DNA from: Apium graveolens
Lineage: Eukaryota; Streptophyta; Magnoliopsida; Apiales; Apiaceae
Assembly (NCBI RefSeq): GCF_009905375.1
Contig: NC_133648.1
Location: 312,310,565 to 312,374,564 of the forward strand
Direction of reading: 5' to 3'
Length of the DNA stretch: 64,000 bases
Of this stretch, positions 48,025 to 58,250 are shown piece after piece. Position 1 is the first letter of the stretch. Each line of letters opens with the position of its first letter. The notes below the pieces were generated by a model, which did not search any database, was not told the DNA's origin, and saw only the letters and a program-made list of their open reading frames with translations. A program made the translations under genes and the position numbers.

Positions 48025-48905
48025 ATAGGGGTCTTTAGGACAAGCCCTGTTTAAGTCCGTGTAATCAACACAAACTCTCTATTTTCCATTCTTTTTCTGT
48101 ACAATAATGACATTCGCTAACCATTCAAGATAATCGACTTCTCTAATCATCCCATCCTTTATGAGCCTTTCCACTTCGTCATTTATTATCTTGTTTCTTT
48201 ATGTTGTAAACTTCCTTCATTTTTGCGGAACACGTGTATAGCTGGGATCAACATTTAGCTTATGTGTGATGACAGTTGGATCTATTCATGTTATATCATC
48301 ATGTTCCCATGCAAAAGCATCCAATCTCATAGTTAGGAAATCAACCAAGTTAGCTTCAATTGTTTGGAAAGGTCTTCTCCTATTAGCACCATCCTTTCTC
48401 CCTTCTTCAAGTCGACTTCAACTAAACATTCTGGTCTTGTAATTGTAGCTACATGCATTTTATTTCCGTGATGTTGGACTGTTGGTTTCAGACATGTCAT
48501 GTAGCAGTCCTGAGCCATATTTTGATCTCCTCTTATTTCTTGAGCTCCCCATGGTGTTGGGAATTTCAGCACTTGGTGATATGTTGATGGTACTGCCTTC
48601 AAATTATGGATCCAAAGTCTTCCCATTATAATGTTGTAACTTGAGTCTACATTTATTATGCAGAACTTTTCCAAGAGATTGACCCCTTGTGCATACGTTG
48701 GCAACGTGATCTCCCCCAATATACGTTTTATTTCCCTACTAAATCCCATCGGTGTTGTCAACTTCTTAGTCATGTCACTTTTCGCCAATCCCATCTGTGT
48801 TAAAGTGCCGAGCATCATAATGTTGGCAGCGCTCCCATTGTCCACTAATATTCTTTTAATTAAGCAATTCCCCATTTTGTACATTTCTTTTGTCTGACTC
48901 ATCAA
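48025..48905 (-). pseudogene. pol: E1 protease and RT N-terminus
   Basis: 48905-48333 contains the protease start ILVDNGSAANIM, the Tat-type variant with Asn after the catalytic Asp, and a long tail (YNIIMGRLWIHNLKAVPS). Below 48333 the RT fingers follow with stops: AFAWEHDD, VERLIKDGMIREV, LEWLANVIIVQKKNGK, then a TAG at 48083-48081 where the family has Trp, and VCVDYTDLNRACPKD. It ends at the E4 target site; RT resumes at 27887 with DSTAGHELLTFLDA. Confidence 0.85.
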
Positions 48906-49520
48906 ACATCAAAGATGACAGATTGTTATTGCCAACTCCCACTTGTGTAACTCGTATGTCTGTTTCTCTGGATGCTTTTTTAGCTTGTGAATATGTTGAT
49001 CCACATATCTCTGATTCACCCAAAATGAAGTTAATCACCTTGTGCTATGGTAGAGGTGGTGGTTTCCTTAGTGGCATCGTGTTATCCTTCCTAGGCGACA
49101 TGTCTTTCCTGACATAAGACGTGTTCTTTGATGTCATAAACTCTGTGAGATATCCTTTCTTGGTTAGAAATTATAGTTCTTTTCGCAAAGCCACATAGTC
49201 ATAAAATTTATATTCGTAATCTCCATGATAGTCACACCATAGTTTGGAATCCGGGTTTGCTTTAGGCTTGTTTCTTTTCATTGGCCACTTGACTATGCCT
49301 CCCAACTTGGTGAACTCCTTCATCATGGCTGAAGGCATTATCGTGAAGCCATAGCTGTCATAAGTTGGTGGCAGGTTGGGGTCCTTCCTCCAGTCGCTAC
49401 ATTCCTCCCTCTTCTATTCGTTAGATTCTCGTGTCAAGTTGACATAGACTTCATCTCTGGTAGGTCTTGTATAGGGCTTGTAATCCCTAGATCTTGGTGT
49501 CGTAATCTTTCTAGACAGTT
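48906..49520 (-). pseudogene. gag: E1 gag C-terminus / nucleocapsid remnant
   Basis: Minus-strand frame near 49260-49190 reads CDYHGDYEYKFYDYVALRKEL, a decayed zinc knuckle (CDYHxxxGHxxxxC type with His and last Cys lost). It is followed by a stop and then a frame (49038-48856) with VINFILGESEICGS leading to the protease. Confidence 0.65.
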
Positions 49521-49521
49521 T

Positions 49522-50578
49522 TTAGTACTTCTCATCATCTTCCATTCTGTCTTCTTCCAGTCTCACTTGTGCCGTGGCTTTGGCATGTACATCATCCATT
49601 ATTCGAAATGGATACTTTGTCAATTCCTCATAGGGTGGGGATTCTCGTTCTAACCCCCTCCTAAATGCTTCAATAGCTGTAGGGACATCACAGTTGGTGA
49701 TGGTCACTTTCTCTCTGTTGAATCGTGTCAAGTAATCACGCGATGACTCTCTATTTCGCTGCATAATATTGTACAAGTCACTGGTAGTTTTCTCGAACAC
49801 TCGGCTGCTGGAAAATTGCATGTTGAATGCGTCTACCAAATCAGCAAACGTCTTAATGCTTCCATGTGGGAGATTTACAAACCATTGTAAAGCCGGTCCT
49901 GATAATATAGAACCAAAACCTTTGCATATACAGGCTTCCTTCAAATCACGCGTGATTGGTACAGTGAACATTCGTTGCTTATATTGTGCAATGTGTTCCA
50001 AGAGATCACTTGTTCCATCATATGGTCTCATTTGTGGCACCGCGAAATGTTTTGGTATTTCTACCAAAGCAATGTTGTCATGGAAAGGCGAATCAGTGTA
50101 GCTTGTGGGGGTCGCTTTCTCTAATGGTTTTGGAACACCAGGAATCCTTTCAATCAAATCTCTCACTTCTTGTACTTCTCTTTTAAATTCTTCTGTGATT
50201 TGATTCCGGGATCTGGTGCTCCTATGTCATGATCTTCGTATCGTTGCTCTTCATGTTTCTTTTCCATGTCATCGTCTTTGTTGGGCACATCCTCCATGTC
50301 TTCTATATCAATAACATCATCTGCTCCATTTGATGGCCCTTCATGTTGGTCGTAGTCTTCTATGTCATCCATATCCAAACGTCTGATCACGCTTGGGATT
50401 ATCTTCTTTGTCGCAGTCTTAGTTATTAATTTGGCCGTAATCAGTTCTTTCTTCAATGTCTCATTCTCTGAACACATCTTCTCCATTTCATCTTGTAGCC
50501 ATTTCAATGCCGCAGCCTTTTTTTGTTGTTCTCAGCTTCACCCTCCTGGTTTATAACTTGTTCTCCGTCCTTTGCCAT
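49522..50578 (-). pseudogene. gag: E1 gag capsid region
   Basis: Start ATG at 50578-50576 (MAKDGEQV), 30 bp from the PBS. A frameshift occurs in the A run near 50525. 50507-50163 is acidic and coiled-coil-like (KWLQDEMEKMCSENETLKKEL). 50166-49522 is the Tat-type capsid: FHDNIALVEIPKHFAVPQM, YDGTSDLLEHIAQYKQRM, KGFGSILSGPALQWF, ESSRDYLTRFNREK, AIEAFRRGL. It ends with EEDRMEDDEKY at a TAA near 49522. Confidence 0.85.
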
Positions 50579-50607
50579 CGTAATGTGTCAATCAAATCCT
50601 TAGCAAG

Positions 50608-50625
50608 TTTCCCACAGACGGCGCC
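50608..50625 (-). other. E1 primer binding site (tRNA-Asp-like)
   Basis: Sense sequence TGGCGCCGTCTGTGGGAA, two bases from the LTR end. The first nine bases (TGGCGCCGT) match the complement of plant tRNA-Asp 3' end, as is common in Tat and Athila elements. Confidence 0.8.
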
Positions 50626-50627
50626 AA

Positions 50628-50920
50628 TTGTTTTTACCAAAATTTGATGAGGTTAAATGTTAAGGGTAGATTGGAATATGTTTATAGTAATGTGACTAAA
50701 TAAGTGCAATGTAAGTAAATAAGACACGAGAAATTGGTGACGCGGAAAACCCAAGAACGGGGAAAAATCGCGGGTGGGATTGTGTACCCAACCTAAAATA
50801 TAATCCACTAGATGAATGATCATGTTTACAAATTATCTAAGCTAAAATACATGATCGAACACAATCATCGTGTATGATACTTATATATATGTTTGTAGGT
50901 CGGAGCTTTCGAATGCTGTG
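50628..50920 (-). repeat. E1 5' LTR, part adjoining the PBS
   Basis: On the + strand it starts TGTTTTTACC, the complement of a sense LTR end ...GGTAAAAACA. It is cut at 50920 by E6 (target CTGTG) and continues at 57851. Confidence 0.75.
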
Positions 50921-52169
50921 TGTTAGAAAATGGAAAGTTTGAGGCATATTTTATACTCCCTCCGTCCCTTTCGATTGTTTACATTTTTTAGAGAGTGTTC
51001 GACACGCATTTTAAGGTGCATATGAAGTATGATTTTGTAACTTTTTTTTACAATTTTCTTTTTCTGAATAAAAATTGAATGTTTTAATTTTTATTCAGAA
51101 AAACAAAATTGTAAAAAAAAGTTACATAACCATATTTTATATGCACCTTAAAATGTGTGTCGGAGACTCTCTAAAAAATGTAAACAATTGAAAGGGACGG
51201 AGAGAGTATATGTTCTTGATATGATTTCCGGAAACTAACACTTGGAGGTTGTTCCTTAACATGAGAACTTAAACTTTCATATTTGGATCTAAGATATTTT
51301 CTTAGTGGAATCCATGAATATATTGAGACAAAGTTGCTTGTTTAAAATGGGATATGAGGATTTTGTCCCACATTGGTATTGTAAAAAAAAGATATTGAGT
51401 TTATATAGCATCTTGTGTTAGTGTTGTTTACAACTACTAGCATAAGTGGAATGTTTGTGTGGCCTAGTGCTAGTGGGAACTCTTATATTTTTCTTTTCTA
51501 TTACAAGTTTAATTATTTATATTGATTATTTAATTATTAATATAAAATATATTGAGTAAGGATTATTTTAGTCATACTCTGAATATATTTTATAATATTA
51601 ATATTAATTAATCAGGATATAATATAAATAATAAGGAAAACCCATTTTGTTTACTTTTTCTGTTTTGTTACTTGGTGTACCACATCGAGTAAAATAGAAG
51701 AAGAGCAACTTGAGATGCCTATATATTGAGAGGTATACTTGAGATTAAAATGACACAAGTCTCGGTGCTTACCTCGCAAACATATATGAGTTGCATAAGT
51801 TTTTTTGGGCAAACTAAGGTGCGAGTCGCCGTTGATCATTGTTGGTTCTGTGGCCAGATTGATCTGTTGCTATTTTATCCTGGAAGCGATACTGCTGCAT
51901 TCCATCACAGCTTAAGTGGGGGGCAATAATCTCTTCAAGAACAGTCAAGTCCTCTTGAAGGGTTTGGCGACTCAGCTGTTGTGTTCTTCTTCTTATCAGA
52001 ATTTGGAAAGCGATAAGAGATAAATTTTCTTTACTTTCTTTGTCAATTACAGTCTTTATAGTTTGTTATTGCCTTCGTGTTTTATTTCGTTAGTTGGTTA
52101 TTTTGCATGTTCTTGTTATTATATATATAACTGCCCATTGTTGCTGTGTAGTTAGAATTATATCCAACA
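50921..52169 (+). repeat. E6 5' LTR (1249 bp, includes MITE)
   Basis: Without the 251-bp MITE and one TA it equals the right LTR in length. A TATA-type box TTATATAGC lies at about 51411. Confidence 0.94.
50956..51206. mobile_element. Stowaway-like MITE (251 bp)
   Basis: Starts CTCCCTCCGTCCCTTTC; its other end is the inverted GAAAGGGACGGAGAGAG. Flanking TA at 50954-50955 and 51207-51208 is the mariner-type target duplication. The arms are nearly palindromic over most of their length, so it would fold as one long hairpin with the centre near 51080. No ORF, so it moves only with Tc1/mariner transposase supplied in trans. The E6 right LTR holds the empty site. Confidence 0.93.
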
Positions 52170-52209
52170 ATCTTGAAGAGATTATAGTTATATATAGTTA
52201 ATTAGCAAG

Positions 52210-53115
52210 ATGGTTAACAAAACTGGTGATGTTCCTAAAACTGTTGAGACTGGTTCTGGTTCTGGTGGTACTACTACCATTGACTGGACCATGTATCGTT
52301 TTCCCCAACCAATTGATTTATCAGGTATGCCTAATAAATTCAGTGGTGGAGCTTATTTTTCTCGTTGGCAGAAAAAGATGAAGCTCTAGTTAATGGTTAA
52401 GGGTCTTTGGTTAGTGGGACATTATAATCCTCCTGGGTTGGATCAAGAGAAAGCTGAATCTGTTAAGGTTTATGCTTTATGGGCTGAGAAGGATGGGGTG
52501 GCTAGGGCAGCCATTTTGGCATCCTTGGAGAACACCTTGTTCGATGTTTATTCATCAGATGCCTATACTGCTAAAGTCTTACGGGATAAGCTGGACCAAA
52601 CCCATAATACTGATTCTCAAGGATTTGAGAAGTATTCTGTGGCTAGGTTTCTTGATTTTAAGCTGGTGGATGGAAAATCCATGACTGAACAGGTTCATGA
52701 GTTTGAGATGTTAGTTCATGATTTGGGTGAGTCCGGTATGGTCTTGCTTGAGAAGTTTCGAGTGATGTCTGTGATTGAAAAGCTCCCTAAGTCTTGGAAA
52801 GAGTTTGCTCTCTCTCTGAAAAGACAGAAAAGAGAGATCACATGGACTAACTTGATGTTGGACATCTCAGTACAGGAGCAGCACAAGTCTAAATAGGGAC
52901 ATGTGTTGCCTGTGGAACATGGGAGCTCGAAGGTGAATGTAGTGACTGTAGGACAGAAAAGAAAGGTAGTCACTAAGAAGGCTAACACTAAACCTAACAA
53001 GAACAAGGCTAAGAAACCAAAGGCAAACAAACCATGTTGGTCTTGTGGACAGGTTGGTCATTGTAGCAAGGACTGTCCAAGTAAGAAAGCTAAGAAAGCT
53101 GGAGTGGTAGCTTAA
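52210..53115 (+). pseudogene. gag: E6 gag
   Basis: ATG at 52210, 40 bp after the LTR. The N-terminus has DWTMYRFPQPIDLSGMPNKF and YFSRWQKKMKL. A TAG at 52387 replaces what is Trp in the family. The frame stays open to a TAG at 52894, then continues to the intact knuckle CWSCGQVGHCSKDC at 53035. It ends at a TAA at 53113. Helical capsid motifs include VARFLDFKLVDGKSMTEQV and EKFRVMSVIEKLPKSWKEF. Confidence 0.85.
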
Positions 53116-53124
53116 GCAAATACT

Positions 53125-56100
53125 GTGCTCGGACTTGGAACCACGAGTGGGCCAGTAGCTAACATGGTCATTGGTGAGGTTGTTGCCTCTGGAACCGATG
53201 ACGGGTATGTTACTTACAACCCTGTACTACTTTCCACTTATATTTCACATGAGTGGCTGATTGATACTGGAGCTAATGTACATATTTGTACTGATATTAG
53301 CTTGTTTGTATCTTATCAACAGTCATAGAGTGACAGTGACAATGGGGAATGCTAGTGTTGCACAAGTGCTTGGAATAGGAAACGTGGACCTGAAGTTTGC
53401 TTCTGGGCGGATTCTATCTCTCACTAGAGTGCATCATGTTCCCTCTATTCGTAGAAATATTATAAGTGGAAGTTGTTTAGTTAAAAACGGCTTTGAACTT
53501 TCTTTTAAGTGTAATAAAGTAGTTATTACTCATACTGGTACATTCTTTGGCAAGGGTTACTTGTCTGATGGTTTGTTTTTAATAAATGTTGAACCCGTTT
53601 TGGGTGGTTTTATTAATGATAGTGTTGCACCTTCTGTTAATTGTGTAGAATCATCTGATTTGTGGCACTTACAACTTGGTCATTTAAATTTTGGTGCTCT
53701 AAAGAATATGATGAATTTAGAGTTGATTCCAAAGTACGCCATTGATAAGAAATCTAAGTGTCAAGTGTGTGTAACTGCTAAACAAACAAGGAAACCTTTT
53801 CATAATGTTGTTAAGGATTCATACTTGTTAGATTTAGTGCACTCAGACATATGTGAATTTGGTGGTGTGTTGACTAAGGATCACTGTAGATATTTCATTA
53901 CCTTTATAGATGATTGTAGTAGATATTGTTATGTTTATTTGCTTAAACATAAGGATGAAGCACTAGATAAATTCATTATGTATAAAAATGAAGTTGAAAC
54001 ACAAACTGGCAAAGTACTTAAACGTCTGCGGTCTGATAGAGGTGGTGAGTATACGAGTACCTTGTTTAATGAATTTTGCACAAGCAATGGTATAGTTCAT
54101 GAGGTTACTCCACCATACACACCTGAGTCTAATGGGGTGGCAGAACGAAAGAACAAACTTTTAAATACATGATTAACAGAATGCTAATTATTTCTGAGTT
54201 GCCTAAGTACATGTGGGGAGAGGCTCTAAATGCGGCTTGCCATATTCTGAATAGTCCCTCTGAAACATATAGACAAGACACCATATGAATTATGAAGAAA
54301 GAGTAGGACAAGTTTGAGTTATCTTCATGTGTGGGGGTGCCTTGCTAAGGTGCTTGTCCCTGAACACAAGAGAAAGAAATTGGGTCCGAAAACTATTGAT
54401 TGTATCTTTCTGGGCTATCTTGAAACCACAACTGCTATGAGATTTTTAGTATTAAAATCTAACATAGATGGTCTTGTGGCGAATACGATAGTTGAGTTTC
54501 GTGATGTAACTTTCTTTGGGGAAGTATTCCTTATGAAGACCGGTATACCTTTGAGTAGTTCTGAGGATGATCCCACTCACACATCGACTTCTATTCCTGA
54601 TCATGTGGAAAAGATGACAAATGTGGGGGTGGATCCTGGTAATAGCTCTACTCCTAACGAAGTAGAGGAACCTAGAAGGAGTAAGCGTGTAAAGGTAGTT
54701 AAGGACTTTGGAAGTGACTTTATCACTTACAATGTCGAGGATGAGCCTTTAACTTTCCGTCAAACCAAGGATTCTTCGGAGTCAAGGCATTGAAAAGGCG
54801 CTGTAAAGAGTGAAATTGACTCAATTGTTTCAAACGGAACATGGGAGTTAGTTGATCTCCCTCCAGGGTGTTCTACTCTTGGATGTAAATGGATCTTCAA
54901 GAGGAAGCTAAACCCTGATGGCTCAATAAATAAGTACACGGCTAGGCTAGTTGCTAAAGGGCTTTAGGCAAAGGGAAGATATTGATTATTTTGATACATA
55001 TTCTCCAGTTTCCCGAATGACAACAATCGGAATGCTTATTGCATTGGCTTCTGTACATGGTCTTATCATCCATCAAATGGATGTAAAGACAGCCTTTTTT
55101 CATGGTGACCTTGAAGAAAAGATTTATATGGATCAGCTTGAGGGATTTGTTGCTTCTGGTAATGAGAGGAAAGTATGTAGACTAGTCAAGTCCATTTATG
55201 GCCTTAAACAAGCACCTATAGACTGGCATAAAAAGTTTGATGAAACTATTTTAGACTTCGAATTTTTTAGTTAATGAAAGTGACAAGTGTGTCTACTATA
55301 AGGTTAGAGGTAATGATTGTGTGATCGTGTGCTTGTATGTAGATGATATCTTGTTGTTTGGAACCAATATTGAGATTATTAATGAGACAAAGAGTTTCTT
55401 GAAGATGCACTTTCAGATAAAGGATATGGGTGAAGCTAGTGTGATTCTTGGGATCAAGTTGACTCAGTCAACTGATGGAATAACTTTGTCATAGTCTCAT
55501 TATATAGAGAAATCTATACTTGAAAAGTATGGTTATTCAAATTGTAGAATCGCTAGTACACCATATGATTCAAAAGTTGCCTTAGTCAAGAATAGTTCAG
55601 GAGTTCCTGTGTCTCAGTTAAGGTATTCTCAGATTATTGGGAGTTTGCAATATCTTGCTAATTTGACTAGGCTAGATATTCTTGTTCCGTGTCTAAGTTG
55701 GCTAGATATACAAGCTGTCCAAAAAAGACTCATTGGGAGGCACTGGATAGAGTTCTTAGATATCTGAAGGGAACTATTTCCCTTGGCTTGCATTACCGGA
55801 GATTTTCGGGGGTACTCGAGGGGTACAATGATGCAAGTTGGATAGCTAAGAAATCTGGTTCCAATGGAGTGACTGGATATGTGTTTATCCTTGCGGGTGG
55901 AGCAGTGTCCTAAAGTCTTCTAGACAGACTTTGATTACTCGGTCTACTTTTGAGGCTGAGTTGTGTGCACTTGATGTCACGGGGACGGAGGCTGAATGGT
56001 TACATGGACTCATGAGTATGTTACCTGTAGTAAGCAAGCCGCTTCCTGCCATTTCTGTTCATTGTGATAGCCGTACAACTATCGACAAAGTTAGAAGTGT

Positions 56101-56323
56101 AAAGTATAATGCTAAAACAAAGAGACACATCCAAGTTAGACTAAAGTCTATAAGGGGTCTTGTGTCTGATAGGATTATTGCTATAGAGTTCATAGGAACT
56201 CAGGATAATATAGCTGATCCGCTGACTAAGAGGATTGAGCATGCTATAGTCCTTAAGTCGAGGTTGGGGATGGGACTGGTAACCCATCATAATTCATCAA
56301 CAGCGGGAACCCAATACACCTGA
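53125..56323 (+). pseudogene. pol: E6 pol: protease, integrase, RT, RNase H (copia)
   Basis: Protease 53125-53328 with WLIDTGANVHIC. A frameshift near 53320 leads to the long frame 53261-54172: protease end, WHLQLGHLNFGALKNM, CQVCVTAK zinc region and a full DDE core (LVHSDICEF, RSDRGGEY, SNGVAERKN). 54314-54793 is the integrase tail (LHVWGCLAKV). RT: CKWIFKRKLNPDGS (about 54885), frameshift at about 54960, [38 protein letters not shown] at 55336. RNase H from about 55700: GYNDASWI, STFEAELCALDV (55938), CDSRTTID, NIADPLTKRIEH. At least six frame breaks. No catalytic residue seems lost except through the breaks. Confidence 0.88.
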
Positions 56324-56852
56324 GAGGAGATCCCTCGAAGTGTATTCAATGTGGTAATAACAAGTTGTAAGGATGAATTGGTAGTACCTCTACCATATAC
56401 ATTTAGATACTTATGTATCTGAGTCTATTCCCTATAAACCTTAAGAGGTACTTGAACTGCTAGTTAGCAAGAGTTATTTGAACTCTGAATGGGGTCAAGT
56501 CGTTTGACGAGATGATAGCAGTACATCTCTGGAGATGCCCAGCTAAGCGAATGTAATTGTGTGGTCACAATTAGAGGAAAGGGTTATTCCTCGAAATATT
56601 CGACGAACAGGATCGAGACATGACTATTAACATCTCAAAGTCGTAGATTGGCACCATAGCCTTTGACTTGTCGTCATCTATGGAGTGTGGTTACACCCAA
56701 CGGATAAAAATTCAAGGTGAAACATTCCATCTGTATCCGGTAGCCATCGAAGTAGAGGACTTAGGAGGGTTCAAACCCGAGAGGGTACCGACTCTGAAAA
56801 GAAAGTCATGATAAAATATGGTATGCAATTTAATTATGGATTTGTGGGGGAT
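56324..56852 (+). other. E6 3' untranslated region with polypurine tract
   Basis: Noncoding. Ends in TTGTGGGGGAT (56842-56852) at the LTR boundary. Confidence 0.8.
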
Positions 56853-57850
56853 TGTTAGAAAATGGAAAGTTTGAGGCATATTTTATATATGTTATTGATA
56901 TGATTTCCGGAAACTAACACTTGGAGGTTGTTCCTTGACATGCGGACTTAAACTTTCATATTTGGATCTAAGATATTTTCTTAGTGGAATCCATGAATAT
57001 ATTGAGACAAAGTTGCTTGTTTGAAATGGTTTATGGGGATTTTGTCCCACATTGGTATTGTAAAAGAAAGATATTGAGTTTATATAGCATCTTGTGTTAG
57101 TGTTGTTTACAACTACTAGCATAAGTGGAATGCTTGTGTGGCCTAGTGCTAGTGGGAACTCTTATATTTTTCTTTTCTATTACAAGTTTAATTATTTGTA
57201 TTGATTATTTAATTATTAATATAAAATATATTGAGTAAGGATTATTTTAGTCATACTCTGAATATATTTTATAATATTAATATTAATTAATCAGGATATA
57301 ATATAAATAATAAGGAAAACCCATTTTGTTTACTTTTTCTGTTTTGTTACTTGGTGTACCACATCGAGTAAAATAGAAGAAGAGCAACTTGAGATGCCTA
57401 TATATTGAGAGGTATACTTGAGATTAAAATGACACAAGTCTCGGTGCCTACCTCGCAAACATATATGAGTTGCATAGGTTTTTTTGGGCAAACTGAGGTG
57501 CGAGTCGCCGTTGATCATTGTTGGTTCTGTGGCCAGATTGATCTGTTGTTGTTTTATCCTGGAAGCGATATTGCTGCATTCCATCACAGCTTAAGTGGGG
57601 GGCAATAATCTCTTCAAGAACAGTCAAGTCCTCTTGAAGGGTTAGGCGACTCAGCTGTTGTGTTCTTCTTCTTATCAGAATTTGGAAAGCGATATGAGAT
57701 AAGTTTTCTTTACTTTCTTTGTCAATTACAGTCTTTATAGTTTGTTATTGCCTTTGTGTTTTATTTCGTTAGTTGGTTATTTGCCATGTTTTTGTTATTA
57801 TATATATATAACTGCCCATTGTTGCTGTGTAGTTAGAATTATACCCAACA
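56853..57850 (+). repeat. E6 3' LTR (998 bp)
   Basis: Lacks the MITE. The matching point reads ...TTTTATATATG. A TTATATAGC box lies at about 57080. Confidence 0.94.
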
Positions 57851-58250
57851 CTGTGTATGTTTGTTGTCTTCTTTAAGGAGCTCGAGCTGAGATGGAGATG
57901 GAAATCCTCCCCCTTAGCTGAACTCGAGGTAATATATATTCTGTTGAATGGAGTTGCCTTCCACTCTCTCTTATCTCCTAGGTTGTTCCACTTTTCTCTC
58001 CCACCTTCCCTCTTTTTTCTCCTTTTTCAAACTGTTGTTATTATCCTCTTGCATATGCTTGACTTGTTCGCCTACAAAACCGGAGCTTAGACAGAGTCCA
58101 TGGTCCTTCCCGCTGTTGTCATGTGTTTTTTGTCGTGTAAGTCGCCTCCTCATCTTCACGTCCTAACACTCCTTCTCATGTTTGCCGTGAACTCCTCCCG
58201 TCATGTCTGCAATTTTCATGTATAACAAGCTCCTTTGTATTTCTCTAACA
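57851..58250 (-). repeat. E1 5' LTR, outer part
   Basis: Resumes after E6 with the CTGTG duplicate. A TTTCTCTAACA end at 58250 would give a sense start TGTTAGAGAAA, a normal LTR 5' end, and a total LTR of about 690 bp. The outer boundary is a guess, because the matching 3' LTR and target copy are not in the window. Confidence 0.45.

Larger units (their letters stand above)
50921..57850 (+). mobile_element. E6: Ty1/copia element in the E1 5' LTR
   Basis: LTRs start TGTTAGAAAATGG and end CCAACA, with an exact CTGTG duplication (50916-50920 and 57851-57855). The right LTR is 998 bp; the left is 1249 bp because it holds a MITE. PPT TTGTGGGGGAT at 56842-56852. Gag, PR, IN, RT, RNase H order makes it copia. 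About 25 LTR differences by eye (about 2.5%). No initiator-Met PBS is seen after the left LTR. The lineage is unresolved. Confidence 0.92.
840..58250 (-). mobile_element. E1: old Tat-like Ty3/gypsy element in four pieces
   Basis: Pieces, in element order (right to left): 5' LTR 58250-57851 plus 50920-50628; PBS 50625-50608; gag, protease and RT N-terminus 50578-48025; RT, RNase H and second RNase H 27887-26166; integrase 4982-3892; then a downstream region with an antisense ORF. Domain order PR-RT-RH-IN and the primer site TGGCGCCGT (tRNA-Asp-like) indicate Ty3/gypsy. A second RNase H-like stretch after the first, and no chromodomain, point to the Tat lineage. Reading frames resume in phase across the E2 and E4 insertions. 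The pieces total roughly 9 kb. The 3' LTR is not identified, so the left limit given here is only the left edge of the antisense ORF. Confidence 0.75.

Noticed and set aside
57857..58166. Overlapping short ORFs in the E1 LTR remainder
   Set aside because: Pyrimidine-rich leader-like sequence; frames on both strands, no motif.
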